From: Leuctra nigra
Lineage: Eukaryota > Arthropoda > Insecta > Plecoptera > Leuctridae
Direction: 5' to 3'
DNA: 64,000 bases
NCBI GenBank assembly: GCA_934045905.1
Contig: OW203762.1
Coordinates: forward strand, 6,882,001 to 6,946,000
Shown here: positions 25,358 to 37,010 of the stretch, piece after piece
How the letters are laid out: each line of letters begins with the position of its first letter
Numbering within the stretch: the first letter of the stretch is position 1
Notes under the pieces: generated by a model
Told to the model about the DNA's origin: nothing
The model's database searches: none
The model's input: only the letters and a program-made list of their open reading frames with translations
Translations under genes and position numbers: made by a program

Positions 25358-25358
<1 letters not shown>
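24224..25358 (-). mobile_element. 5'-truncated Dong/R4-like LINE with restriction-like endonuclease
   Basis: A 316-codon open frame (25300 down to 24350) is the C-terminal part of a non-LTR polymerase. A CCHC knuckle (CRLCKQHEETIDHIVSGC) is followed by a PD-(D/E)xK-type endonuclease region: KPDIII, then LIIDVAVPMD, then EKILKYRDLQIEIGRMW. This combination is characteristic of the R4/Dong/Rex6 group. The reverse transcriptase is missing (5' truncation at 25358). The frame is intact to its stop. The element sits exactly between two (ATT)n tracts, and Dong elements are known to insert in TAA repeats. Confidence 0.8.

Positions 25359-25419
<61 letters not shown>
25359..25419. repeat. (ATT)n microsatellite, 5' flank of the Dong-like LINE
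   Basis: About 20 ATT units. On the minus strand this (AAT)n also forms the 3' tail of the older LINE at 25420-28110 (AATAAAGGCTT then (AAT)n). Confidence 0.9.
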
Positions 25420-25421
<2 letters not shown>

Positions 25422-26339
25422 GCCTTTATTTAAAACAGGTATAAATACCCACAGGTATAAATACAATAAACATATAAAATATACATATAAATAAAAGCAC
25501 ACAAAAACACATACAATCAGTTCTAATTCATTATAGATAAAACATGAGATTTAAACTTCGTCATAGAATGAAAATTAATGTCCAATTTCCGATTAAAGTT
25601 AGAACAATAGTTATAGGTCTCCTGCAGTATATTTAAAACAGAGTATTTCAATACATCGATTCTCACTGAGGGTGCCCTTAACAACTTATGATTTCTGGTT
25701 GGATGACTTGGCACATGGAAATTAATATAATTTAACAGTGGTGAATCCACTAGACTATTGACCAACTTGAAAAGAAAGATCAAGTCACTACACTTACGCC
25801 TATTGACGAATGAAGTTAAATTTCTATTCATACATTCCTGGACGTAGTCCACAGCATGGCATTCATGGCATTTAAGACGACTTTCTTCCAATTAAGTCTC
25901 GGCTTAGGCTTTCTTTTTGTGCGTTCGACAACAGGCAGATAAATACACGCTTCAATAGCAGAGTGATCTGAACTCACTGCTGACTCAACACGGAAAAGAC
26001 TCAGGTTTAGATCAAGTGTGTTTGTAAACAAGAGGTCTAAATCTAGTGGAGCGGTCGCTCCACCCAGCCAAGTCGTACTATACACTCACAGTCACTCAAC
26101 ATACTGTTACAGCCTAATAAACAAAGGAGCAGACCAACCACTTTTACTGTAAGCAACAACATGGCATTTTCGGCCTACTGGATCTTAAAATTCGAAAATC
26201 TCACATTGTTGCGAAATATCTTAATTTCGAGCTATGGCCCACCCCACATCCTATACCAAATTTGGGAACAACAGGTTATGTCATTTGCGAGCAAGAGGGC
26301 CGTGAAAACAGTGAAATTACACCCCTTTTAAAAGCTATC

Positions 26340-26413
<74 letters not shown>

Positions 26414-28110
26414 CAGGGGGTCAGGAAACACTGTTGACAGGGCCACAGCCTAAACGGGTAAACCGATCGATCTGAAAATTTTACCACGTGTGCACTTTTG
26501 GCGTCTAAGGTGCCTTTTGCTATAACTGGTTTTATGCCGCCATTTTGAAACCGGAAGTGACGTCATATCTCAAAAACGGCTAAACCGATCGAAATGAAAC
26601 TAGCGCCAAATGATTCAGACGGTCTTCTAAGTGGATTATCAATAGTCAAAAAATAAATGTATTATTACCGAAACCGGAAATGACGTCATAAAAATGAAAA
26701 ATCAGACTTTAATCACCTCTTACTAGAATAACTACACAGTCAGAAGGCTTATAATAATACGTAACATTTATAGAAATAAATTCTAGGTGGCAGTAATTTC
26801 AGCCGCCATTTTGAAAACCGGAAGTGATGCCATATCTCGAAAACGGCTGGACCTATTGGAACAAAGATTTCGCTTTTCTTCATGAAGTATCATTTTAAGC
26901 ATTATTTAGTACCAAACCCAACTTTTAGTAGTAACCATATCGCAAATGGCTTATTTTTTTAAAGGAATTAGTCATTGCTGCTCCGACATATTGTGTTACA
27001 AGTGTGTGAATAATCTAAAAAAAGGAGTGATATCCCCATAAAAAACACTCCGTGTAAAAATACCAGCCAAGTCTTTTCCACTATAAAAAAATATAAGAAA
27101 TCTAAAAATCCAGCACTGAAAAGTAGTGATATCAAAAAATGGGCCAAGCAAAACTTAATTTTAAAAATCAAAATATACTTGGCGCATCGTTTTTTTAGGG
27201 CATTGTAGGTATATTATATGTATATAAGTAGGTATATTATATGTATATAAGTAGGTAGATTTTATGTATATTTCACATCTGGCCTAAACGTCTAATCTAT
27301 CTAGGTATACGCACGATGCGCCAAGTATATTTTGGTTTTTAAAATTAAGTTTCGCTTGGCCCATTTTTTGATATCACTACTTTTCAGTGCTGGATTTTTA
27401 GATTTCTTATATTTTTTATAGTTGAAAAGACTTGGCTGGTATTTTTACACGGAGTGTTTTTTATGGGGTAGCTATTACCCAGCGTAGTAAAGGGAATCAT
27501 CTGATGTAGCCCAAGCTCATTGATAGTGTCAATAAACTCCATAGAAACTGCGGCATTGGAATGACCACAGAGAAGTGGATCAACCCCGTGCAAGGCAGGC
27601 GTCCATACGATGTCCGGGAAATTAAAATCGCCGCACATTAACACACAGTCATGCGGCCTCGCCCGACTTAACACCTCACTCACCGAGTGATGCAACTCAC
27701 TGACCAATTCAGAAGTTGGCAAGGGTGGAAGGTATGCACACCCTATAAATAGACTGCGAGAGGGGGAGGTTTCAATTTCAATCCAAATTATTTCACAACT
27801 AGAACGCGGTAACCCATCCACACGACTACATACGAGCGAACTGTTTACTGCAATCAAATACAATACAAATACAAACACCTCCCCCAGCTCGTCTACCGTT
27901 AACCGTCAACGCAGCACGCGCCTCATCTTCAGCATTCCTGTCGTTACGAAACACAATGTACTGATCACAATGCAAAACTTCACTCTCCATAATGTTACAG
28001 TTCAACCACGTTTCGGAAACACAAACAATATCCACCCACTTCGCTGTTATCAGCAAAATACATGTTAAGAAACATAGAAACAATGTTCTGTTGTAGAAAC
28101 ATAGTTCATT
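25420..28110 (-). pseudogene. Broken APE-type LINE (Jockey/CR1-like), split by a foldback element
   Basis: Minus-strand order: apurinic endonuclease N-terminal part (about 28060-27478: ETWLNCNIMES, RRAGGGVCI, then in a shifted frame CGDFNFPDIVW); insertion 27468-26046; endonuclease end (26040-25900: LDLLFTNT, SDHSAIEA); internal deletion; reverse-transcriptase tail (25891-25523: SDLIFLFKLVNS, SHPTRNHKLLRAPS); 3' UTR and (AAT)n tail. The frameshift, missing polymerase core and insertion make it dead. Confidence 0.75.
26046..27468 (+). mobile_element. Foldback-family element, copy 1
   Basis: Starts GTGGAGCGGTCGCTCCACCC (itself a hairpin). It contains (GAT)n (26340-26411), two relatives of the CGCCATTTTGAAACCGGAAG block, and ends with a long palindrome (27035-27468, arms ~160 bp) finishing CGGAGTGTTTTTTATGGGG. 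TA flanks both ends (26044-26045, 27469-27470). 1423 bp, no coding. Confidence 0.72.
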
Positions 28111-28129
28111 CAATTCTTTATCGAAATAC

Positions 28130-29330
28130 TAATGGAGCAAACAACTACATTTTGCTATTTTGGCACGGACCTCTGTTTCTGTGTGTTTTTTCTGTTACAT
28201 GCCGATATACCGGGTGGCGCAAAAAGAAAAACCCCCTGATTGAGAGGTCACTATATCGAAACTATTATAGATAGGATTCTGAAATGTGTACACATATTAG
28301 AAAACATACCAAAATTTCATATGTGCAAGTTTTAAAAACATTTCTATTGTAGGAAAAAAGTTACAGCTGTTCAAATTTGGTTGTCAAAAAATTGATTATA
28401 CGGATCTCAAATAGCGCGCGTCGAGAAAACTTCCAATGGCCGGGACGCTGTTTCTTCAAACCTACGTACGATATCAAGCTGAAAATTTCAAATTATATTC
28501 AAAATAGATTAAGATCGATTGTGTAAAAATTTCAATCAATTTGAATGAATGGAACGAAAAAATGGAATCTTGAAGTTGAGCTTGAAAACAGAATAGGGGG
28601 AAAAGAATCACTTTTATAACGTGTGTAATAAAAGTTTATAAATAATCTTCATTTTCTGATTTTACGCTCAGCTTCAAGATTCCATAATTTTCGTTCCATT
28701 CATTCAAATTGACTGAAATTTTTACACAATCGATCTTAATCTATTTTGAATATAATTTGAAATTTTCAGCTTGATATCGTACGTAGTTTTGAAGAAACAG
28801 CGTCCCGGCCATTGGAAGTTTTCTCGACGCGCGCTATTTGAGCTCCGTATAATCAATTTTTTGACAACCAAATTTGAACAGCTGTAACTTTTTTCCTACA
28901 ATAGTAATGTTTTTGAAACTTGCACATATTAAATTTTGGTATGTTTTCTAATATGTGTTTAAATATCAGAATCCTATCTATAATAATTTCGATGTAGTGA
29001 CCTCTCAATCAGGGGGATGTTTTTTGCGCCACCCGGTATGTTACATACCTACACCTTTGAATATTACATCCTTACGACACAGGTCATATTTTTTTTGATC
29101 GATCTGAAATTTTGCACACATTAACGGACCATCTCTGGGGTTTGCAGACCAAAATTGTTTTGAAATCCGTTGACTTGTTCAAATAAAAAAAAAATCTTCT
29201 GATGGTTGGTCCGATCAATTTGATATTTTGTCACTTTTACAAAGTTTCAGCCAAATCCTCCAATAGGAGGATGGCAATTGGTTCGCATAAGCTACTTCTG
29301 CTGGATGCGATCAAATCATTTCAGACGATT
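28130..29330 (+). mobile_element. Helitron-like fragment (GAGCGAGCG family), interrupted
   Basis: 28140-28205 has TTGGCACGGACCTCTGTTTC, as in the family 5' part. After the insert 28210-29036 it resumes with GATCGATCTGAAATTTTGCA and TTTCAGCCAAATCCTCC. Both termini are missing. Confidence 0.5.
28210..29036. mobile_element. ACCGGGTGGCGC foldback element, copy 1
   Basis: Long inverted repeats of about 350 bp: CCGGGTGGCGCAAAAAG at the left, GCGCCACCCGG at the right, both bounded by TA. The arms contain AGTTACAGCTGTTCAAATTT and its complement. A short unpaired centre lies near 28560-28680. Non-coding, 827 bp. Other copies at 53132 and 39245-41359. Confidence 0.8.
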
Positions 29331-31400
29331 CGATATTTTCAAATACCGTTTTATGTTTTGTCCAGTATAAGAGTACCTAAATTTCGTAGAAGCACTTTAC
29401 TGTTCTTGAAAATAGTGTGTGCAGTTGACTTGAGCATATGAAGAGATTCACGTTCATCTTGTATGTTCTTTGCTTGCTTTTGCCCGGTGCTGTTTTCAGA
29501 CATTTTCATAAGAGGGGCGAACCAAAGCTTAGGGGGGCGCAACAAATATGCACTATAAGCACAGGGTTAATAATGTAAAACGAAAAATGGTACAAATATC
29601 TCGACGCTTAAAATAGCGCTTGAGCATACTAATTTGTTTACCTACCAAGGATATCACTTTTCTTCCTAACAGGAAGGAAGAGTATAGTTAAAGTTCCAGA
29701 TCGGTTACATATTGGTAAAAATTTCCTTCATTTTATTATTTTTGTTCGTACAAAACTTCACACGGTCCGAATATCTCGCGTGCTCAGATAATATATCATG
29801 CGCTTATCAGTATTATTAAAGATGATAGTAGATTGACCCGATAGGGACTCTCATGACTTTGTATAAGCATCAATATGACTGAATTGCATGTCACACGATG
29901 TTGGAGGTCAGTCGAGATGATGCGTACATAGACTGTACTTCCCGGCAATGATCTTCAGATTATGACATGTTCTAGATGCATTGGTCATCCAAGATTAGGT
30001 AATCCCTATAATCTTACTCATCCAATCAAATCCTATCAATCTGAAAAGACATTTCAAGAGCTATATTTTTATTGATCGTTTACATCCACGAACACAAAAT
30101 GTTCGCTAATTAAGGAATAAGTAGCGCTGGGCCGCTGGAGTGAATTGAGAATGTAATTTTGTGTGTCTATCTGATAGAATTTTTAGGTACTATATAGACG
30201 TTCTATAGTAGATGATCGATCTGATTATAGTAACTATTATTTTTGTATTTTTGATTGTGTATACCTTGTTAAATAGAAGCAGGTTTTGCAACACAACCGT
30301 GAAAACTATGCTCAGTCGGGAACGATTGGAATGATTGGAACGATTGGAGCGATTGGAACGATGGAACGATTGGAGCGATTGGAACGGTTGGAACGATTGG
30401 AACGGGAACGATAGAACGATTGGAACGATTGGAACGATGTCCTAATGAATCGTTACTTGACATATTTTTTAATAACATTTTATAAGGCGCCTGACAAGAA
30501 AAGAAATAGAGAAATTTTACCGAAAATCAAGCAAATTAAAGTGGTGCAAGCGATTTTGCCGTTTGTTGTAGGATTTTTTTTGATATAATTAGAGACAAAA
30601 TGGGTTAACGACATGATTTGAAATTTTAATTATGATTAGATAAAAGACAAACTTCGGGTTATTACTGAGAACGTTTTTAATTTTTAGCTAATTTTATTAG
30701 TTAATTTTTGGTGAAAAATGGTATATTTTCTTGTTTCGCTCTGTGTCGTATGAAATCTAATTTTAAACATGAGCCAAGTGCTAACCCTAAGTTTGTCTTT
30801 TATATTATCATTTTTAAAATTTGAGATCAATTAGTTAACGGATTTGGTCGACAATTGTATCGGAAATTTCATAGCTTTGCGCGGTTTTGTTGAATAAACC
30901 GACGCCTAATTAACAAGGCACGAAGCAAAAATTAAAAAGTGCTATACTAATATATACAATCGAACTGATCATGAGAACATCCTATCAAAGTTACACCCAC
31001 TAATGAAACAATTTTTCTCTCTCCATGTGCTAAAATGGCCGAGCGCTTGCACCACATTAAGAAAATAAATTACAAATTTAACCAAGTACCTAACAATTAC
31101 TAAGTTTATCATTTATCATTTTATCTCATTTCATCCACCTTTTTTGTAATAATTTGTGTGTTTCATGAAATGTTCATGTTATACAAAAATACTACGAATG
31201 TCATCTGAGCACGATAAATCTCAAACATCCAAGATTGATGATTATTATTTTAATGATGATAATAATAGGTATTTTAATGGCATATCGTGGTGTTGGAGGG
31301 ACTAAGTCCAAAAACGTGAAACGGAGATAAAGGATGCTATCATAGAGGTAAATGTTATCGGTGGTAGTAGAGCGTCTCAGAGGAATGATTGTACATTTTG
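29331..31400. other. Intergenic AT-rich stretch
   Basis: No gene recognised. Contains a 9-bp-period minisatellite at 30317-30436. The rest has only short open stretches without domains. Confidence 0.4.
30317..30436. repeat. Minisatellite, GATTGGAAC-type units
   Basis: About a dozen imperfect 9-bp units (GATTGGAAC, GATTGGAGC, shorter GATGGAAC variants). Confidence 0.85.
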
Positions 31401-32317
31401 TTGAGCGAGCGTAGCGAGCGTCACCACGGTACTCTTACGGCACTTTCTCTGTGTGTTTTTTTTTTTTTTTTTTTTTTTTTTTTGTGTTCACTGCCCAGGT
31501 CAAACGGCACAATCAATCGATCTGAAATTTTGCACATACACTAACGTAATCTATGCGGTCCCTGGGATCGTTTTTGAACGGGCTCATGTGATTGGTTCAA
31601 ATTTTAAAAAAAATATCTTTCGATTGGTAGTTCCGATCAATTTGAAATTTTGACAAGTCATGGCAACTAACATTGTACCCAATCTTACAAAGTTTCAGCC
31701 AAATCCTCCCATTGGTTAAAATTTAAAAAAATCTTTTATGTTATTTTTTAAATTTAAACTTGAACCGTATGACTGATCAACTTAAAACTTTGCATGGTCA
31801 TTGGGACTAACATTATCTGCATTTTTGACAATTTTCAGACTAATCTATGTTTAAATCCAAAAGTTATTGACGTTTTACGGACATTTTGCGTGTTGGCTGT
31901 CAAATTTCTCGAAAATGTTGATCACGGCTACTTCGACTCTTTATAGTTCCAAGGTAGTTAGAGTAGAAACTTTCAAACGTATGAAACTGATATGACCATT
32001 CAACAGATCGATCTAATATTGTGTAAGTACACACAATAATATCATATGAGTGGTCCCAGATCTATTTTTTTAAAGAGATCCTGTGATTTTTTAATATTAA
32101 CGAGGAACAGTTCAATCAGAAAGGTTCAAAAGGTTCAAGCTTTGCATGGTTATTGGGACTAATGTTTTAGGACAATTTTGAGATTTTTATACTTGAGTCT
32201 GACGAAATTCAAGAATTATTGGCTTTTAATGATATTTTCGATAGACATAATTTCGGTTCGAGGTGTTGCGCGTGTCCGTGCTCGCTCATCAACGCGTTAC
32301 ACAGAGCGTTTTCCTAG
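31401..32317 (+). mobile_element. Helitron-like element, GAGCGAGCG family, copy c
   Basis: Starts TTGAGCGAGCGTAGCGAGCG and ends CACAGAGCGTTTTCCTAG, followed by T. 917 bp, non-coding, with a poly-T tract after the start as in copies a and b. The base before the start is G rather than A, unlike other copies. Confidence 0.55.
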
Positions 32318-32983
32318 TGATAAATGTATGAAATTTGGTATAGATATGTTCCTTAGAACAAATGAAATCGATTTGGCTATCATTCGAGATTTTTCCCCTG
32401 GGATCAGTGGTGATCTCTATCGGTCAAATTACAAAAATCCTCATAATGAATAACTGAATCAACATTTTCTGTGAATGTTCTGTAACTGCATGTATTTGAT
32501 TTGAAAAATAATACAAAATGCCAAAATTTCCATATTATGGTCATTTTGGGGGGGGGGGGGGGTCAAAAGACAAAAATCACATTTCTAATTGAGTGGGTAA
32601 AGTATTGTGAGTGGTAGTACTAGTTGCGCGTTAGGGGATAAATACTAAAACGTTACAAATATGAGATAGATGCACAAAATTTGGCGAATGTTCCTAAGCA
32701 TACATATGAAAAACATATGACTATGACATTCTCTTAAATTTTGACCGTGGGGGCAAGAGTGACGTCAATAACTTATATAGATGCATTTTTACCCCCTATG
32801 TGGACAACTCTACACGAAGCTTTTTTGTTGGGAGGCATAGTGATCTACCCCATGGCACTATGGCTCATAGTGCCACTCCCTGTGTATGAATCAATATTCC
32901 GATTCCAACCAACAACTTTGTTGATTTATAAAGCAACACAATTACATCATTTTACACAATTAAATCTAGTTGTGTAAGTTTTA
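32318..32983. other. Intergenic stretch
   Basis: No gene recognised; a poly-G tract occurs near 32549-32562. Confidence 0.4.
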
Positions 32984-35116
32984 ATTGAGCGAGCGTAGCG
33001 AGCGTCACCACGGTACTCTTATGGCACTTTCTCTGTTTTTTTTTTGTTTTTTTTTTTTTTTTGTGTGGACACAGCCCAGGTCAAACCGCTCAAGCAATCG
33101 ATCTGAAATTTTGTACACATACTAACGTAATCTATGAGGTCCCTGGGATCGTTTTTGAAAGGGCTCCTGTGATTGGTTCAAATTTAAAAAAAATTATCTT
33201 TCGATTGGTTGTTCCGATCAATTTGAAATTTAGCCAAGTCATTTCAACTAGTAGAGGGCCAAGTGGTATCCTGTAGGATCGTCGTGAAGGGAAGGTGCCA
33301 CCTATCTCACTAAATGCATATATAGGTCCAAAACCTAAAAAATTTTGGTGCCACCCCCAGACCCCTGGCGGGGGCTGGGGGCTGGGGGCTAAAGTTATTC
33401 ATTCCTATACCCTACACGAAAAGACATAGAGGATTAATTTTTTTTATTTAAGATCAAAACTGAATGCCCTATTGTGAAAAAAAATTATTTTAAAAAACTT
33501 TGGCCGCCATCTTGGAAAAAAAATTTGAAACATTAAGAATTTATATACACTTTAAATCGGTCATTGGACGAACAAATGTCTTAAACAAAAGTTATAGTAC
33601 TCATAAAATGCAATAACTTTGTAATTTTAAATTTTTTTCTATCACCAATACTTTATGAGTAAGAGCCGATTTAGTGCCGTTTTTCGGAGCGGGATAGGGA
33701 CTACACAATGTTAATTGATCTCGGGGGGCCTTGAACAGAGTGAATTTTACCGCTTTTTTATGACATCGTAGCGCCGAAACCGTTCATCCGATCTAAAAAA
33801 TCTTTGCGGCATATGAAAGGTACATTCTTTGGGTCAACTTTCCCGAATTCGCAACAATCTTCTGTTTTCCATTGTTGAGAAAAAGCAATATTTCTTGAAT
33901 AGAAATCGAACTTATTTTCAATTCGTTTTTATGGAGGTAGTACAGGAACAAGTGAATCACACCGTAGGATTTTTGTGAAGGGGGCTGGCACCAAATGCCA
34001 TTTGATAAAGCATGCTTTGAGATGTATGAAAAGTCATGGTGCCAACCTCGCAACCCTGGCCGGGGGCGGGGGCGGGTTTTTTTTCCAAAAAATCGACGGG
34101 TTCAAAAAAAAAATCTGAAAAAATTGGCACACATAAATTGGATTATGTAATTTGAAAAAAAGAAAACAAAAATGTCCAACGCCGGCATCTTGGGGAAAAA
34201 AGGTTACAAAAAGAGCTTTTTATACATACTGAACAACGTGGGCCGGTTATTAAATTCCGGTTGGCGCAAGAAAAGGTCCAATGGGCGAGATATCGCTGTG
34301 ATGAAACTTCTTCAGTAATTTGGCTGATCATCTCACATATTATAACGAACTCACCAAGGTTTGATGTGTGAAAGTTTCAAAAACATTACTTATGTAGAAA
34401 AAAAGTTACAGCTGTTCGAATATGGTTATCGAAAAATCAATTTAACGGATCTCAAATTAATCGACTTTTCGATAACCAAATTCGAACAGCTGTAACTTTT
34501 TTTCTACACTAGGAAAACGCTCTGAGTAACGCGTTGATGAGCGAGCACGGATACACGCAACACCTCGAACCGAAATTATGTCTATCGAAAATGTCATTAA
34601 AAGCCAATAATTCTTGAATTTCGTCACAGACTTGTATAAATATCTCCAAAATTTCCAAAAATATTGGTCCCAATAACCTTGCTAAGTTTTAAGTTGATCG
34701 ATTAAACCTTTGATTGAACGGTTCCTTGTTAAGTTTCAAAAATCACATGATATCCTTCAAACAATATACCTGGGACCACTCATATGATATGATATTACTG
34801 TGTACACAATATCAGATCAATCTGTTAAACGGTCATTATTAGTTTCATTTCGTTTGAAACTTTCTGCTCTAACTACCTTGCCTTGAACTGAAGATTCGAA
34901 GTCGCCGTGAATTTGACAGCCAACACACAAAATGTCCCTAAAATTACAAAAACTTTTGAAAATAACTACAAATTAGACTGAAAATTGGCAAAAATACCTT
35001 AAATGTTGCTACCAATTACCATGCGAAGTTTTTAGTTGGTCAGTCAATCGGCAATACCCGCTGCACGAGAGCGGGTATTGCGTTGATTGTTTGAGTATCT
35101 CCTTGCAGCAGTCTGG

Positions 35117-35275
35117 GGGCCAATTCTTGAGATTCACGTTTTGAAACCGTTTTACGTTTACATGCTATAAAACTGGAAACAGTTGACAACTATCGGTTAG
35201 CCTTCAACTTTTTTACGTTTTAAACAATGAAACCGTGACACGGTTTCAAAACGTGAATCTCAGGAATTGGCCTCC
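35117..35275. mobile_element. Small TIR element (GGGGCCAATTCTTGA family)
   Basis: Left arm GGGCCAATTCTTGAGATTCA is mirrored by TGAATCTCAGGAATTGGCC at the right. Similar in its ends to the 318-bp element at 62969-63286 (GGAGGCCAAGTCTTGA). Confidence 0.6.
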
Positions 35276-35558
35276 TGGTCGGGGCTCTCTTTGCTCCTTG
35301 ATGCTTTATTATTAACGACATTTTGTTTCAACCTTTTAGATTTAGCTTCGTCAGTTTCTTGATCTTCAATTTCACGCAGACGCTTTTTCGCCTTTATGGC
35401 TTTCATTCTAGCAGAAGTCTTTCCATTTTTCGGCATGTTTAAATAGGGATAAGATAGGTAATGAAAAAGTAAGAAGTAGAGTACCTACCTAATTAAAGTA
35501 CAATAATATTTGTGTGATCAATGTTTGAAATGGACGAAATGTGTGCTCAAAGACGTAA

Positions 35559-36134
35559 AGGCCCATGCACAATTGACATAACCCGCAGCCGCAACCCGTA
35601 AGCGCAACTGCGTGAAAAGTTGAAACAATGCATACCAATGCACCCGCGCACAATCGACATACCCGCAACACGCAACCCGCAGCAGTAGCCCGTAGCCCGC
35701 AAGACTTGACCAAGATTCAACAATTTTACGTAAGCTACGTCAGGCCACGCCCACATTCTGACGGGCAGCCAATCAGAATGAGATAACAAAACCGGAAACG
35801 GAAATAGACAAATATCACAGGTTAAAATCAAAGTCAAACTAGCTTCTACTTACAACAGCATAACCTAACCCAGCCGTCAAAACTGTGTTGTCATTATTTT
35901 TCCTGGATTTTTCGTTCTTTTCTTGTTTATTTAAGTCTGACGAAGAGGAAGCCGTGCCTTGCGAACAATGATGCCGTGATGTGTGCGTCATATTTTTTCA
36001 CTCTATATGCTTTGGTTTCTTTGGTCCGTAACGTCTTGGTTATGTCAATTGTGAACAGATAGTGATACGGGTTGCGTGTTGCGGTTGCGGGTTACGGGTT
36101 GCGGCTGCGGGTTATGTCAATTGTGCATGGGCCT
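35559..36134. mobile_element. PIF/Harbinger-like MITE, 576 bp
   Basis: TIRs start AGGCCCATGCACAATTGACA at both ends (inverted) and continue into a GC-rich ACCCGCAGCCGCAACCCG motif that recurs inside. TAA flanks both sides (35556-35558 and 36135-36137), the 3-bp duplication typical of PIF/Harbinger. No coding. Confidence 0.78.
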
Positions 36135-36137
36135 TAA

Positions 36138-37010
36138 TGTATTCAATGTCGTAATGTTACGAAATGAATCTTGAACAAAACTTCGCAAATATGAAAATAA
36201 AGTAATCACCTTTCAACTAATAAGCGAAAGGAATCAAAGTTCCACACAAAAAACGGATCAGGTAAAATAGTAACTACCTAGTTTAGAAACGGAATGAATC
36301 CAACGTTCCACAATTAAAATAAGACAACGTAATGTTTTGAACTGAATGAATCAAAACTTTCAAAAAAAAATAGCAACCTTCAAGGAAATGTCAGGCTAGA
36401 CAGAAGCTCAGAAACGGAATAAATCCAACGTTTCCAAGAAGAAAATAATTTGAAATAATCAATCCCCTGGACAAAAACTGTAGATACCTAATATCTATGC
36501 TTTAAAAGCGATTCAATTTTACTAATACCTTCACAAAGTACACCAAATTGCCAAAATTATCAACGAAAAGAAGCAAAATGCAGGAGAGATTTGGAATGAC
36601 GTGTGAACGCTAGAAGAGAACAAACGCCACTCAATGATATTATTGAAATGTGAGCTTATGTTTCTAATCCCTCCTGGATGCAAAATCAGCCAAGTAGAAA
36701 CACGGGAGGCACGGCCATTAGAACTACGAATTGACGAAAAGACAATCAAGGTCCTTAAAAACTCGAAATGATTTGTTGGAAACTATGATCCAAATTGAAT
36801 TATTCAAATTTGATCAACTCAATAAACATAAAAATATCTGCTTTTCACTAAAAAACTGTACATACCATCAAAACACTCTTGTACCTAAAGCAAATCAGAT
36901 TCAGTTGCATTGGAAAGACATTCATTTTCAATGTTTCATTTCTGACAGCTATTAAAAATGTCAATAAGTGCATACTTTCTTGACAGATTCGGCTGAAAAT
37001 TTGTAAAATA
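36138..37010. other. Unassigned sequence inside the nested complex
   Basis: AT-rich; words such as GGAATGAATCCAACGTT recur at about 36290 and 36415. Open stretches on both strands (for example 36531-36749 minus) show no domain. Confidence 0.35.

Noticed and set aside
33793..34053. 86-codon frame in the foldback arm, repeated in the other arm (37589-37927)
   Set aside because: Conserved only because the arms are duplicates; no family resemblance. Kept as part of the foldback.
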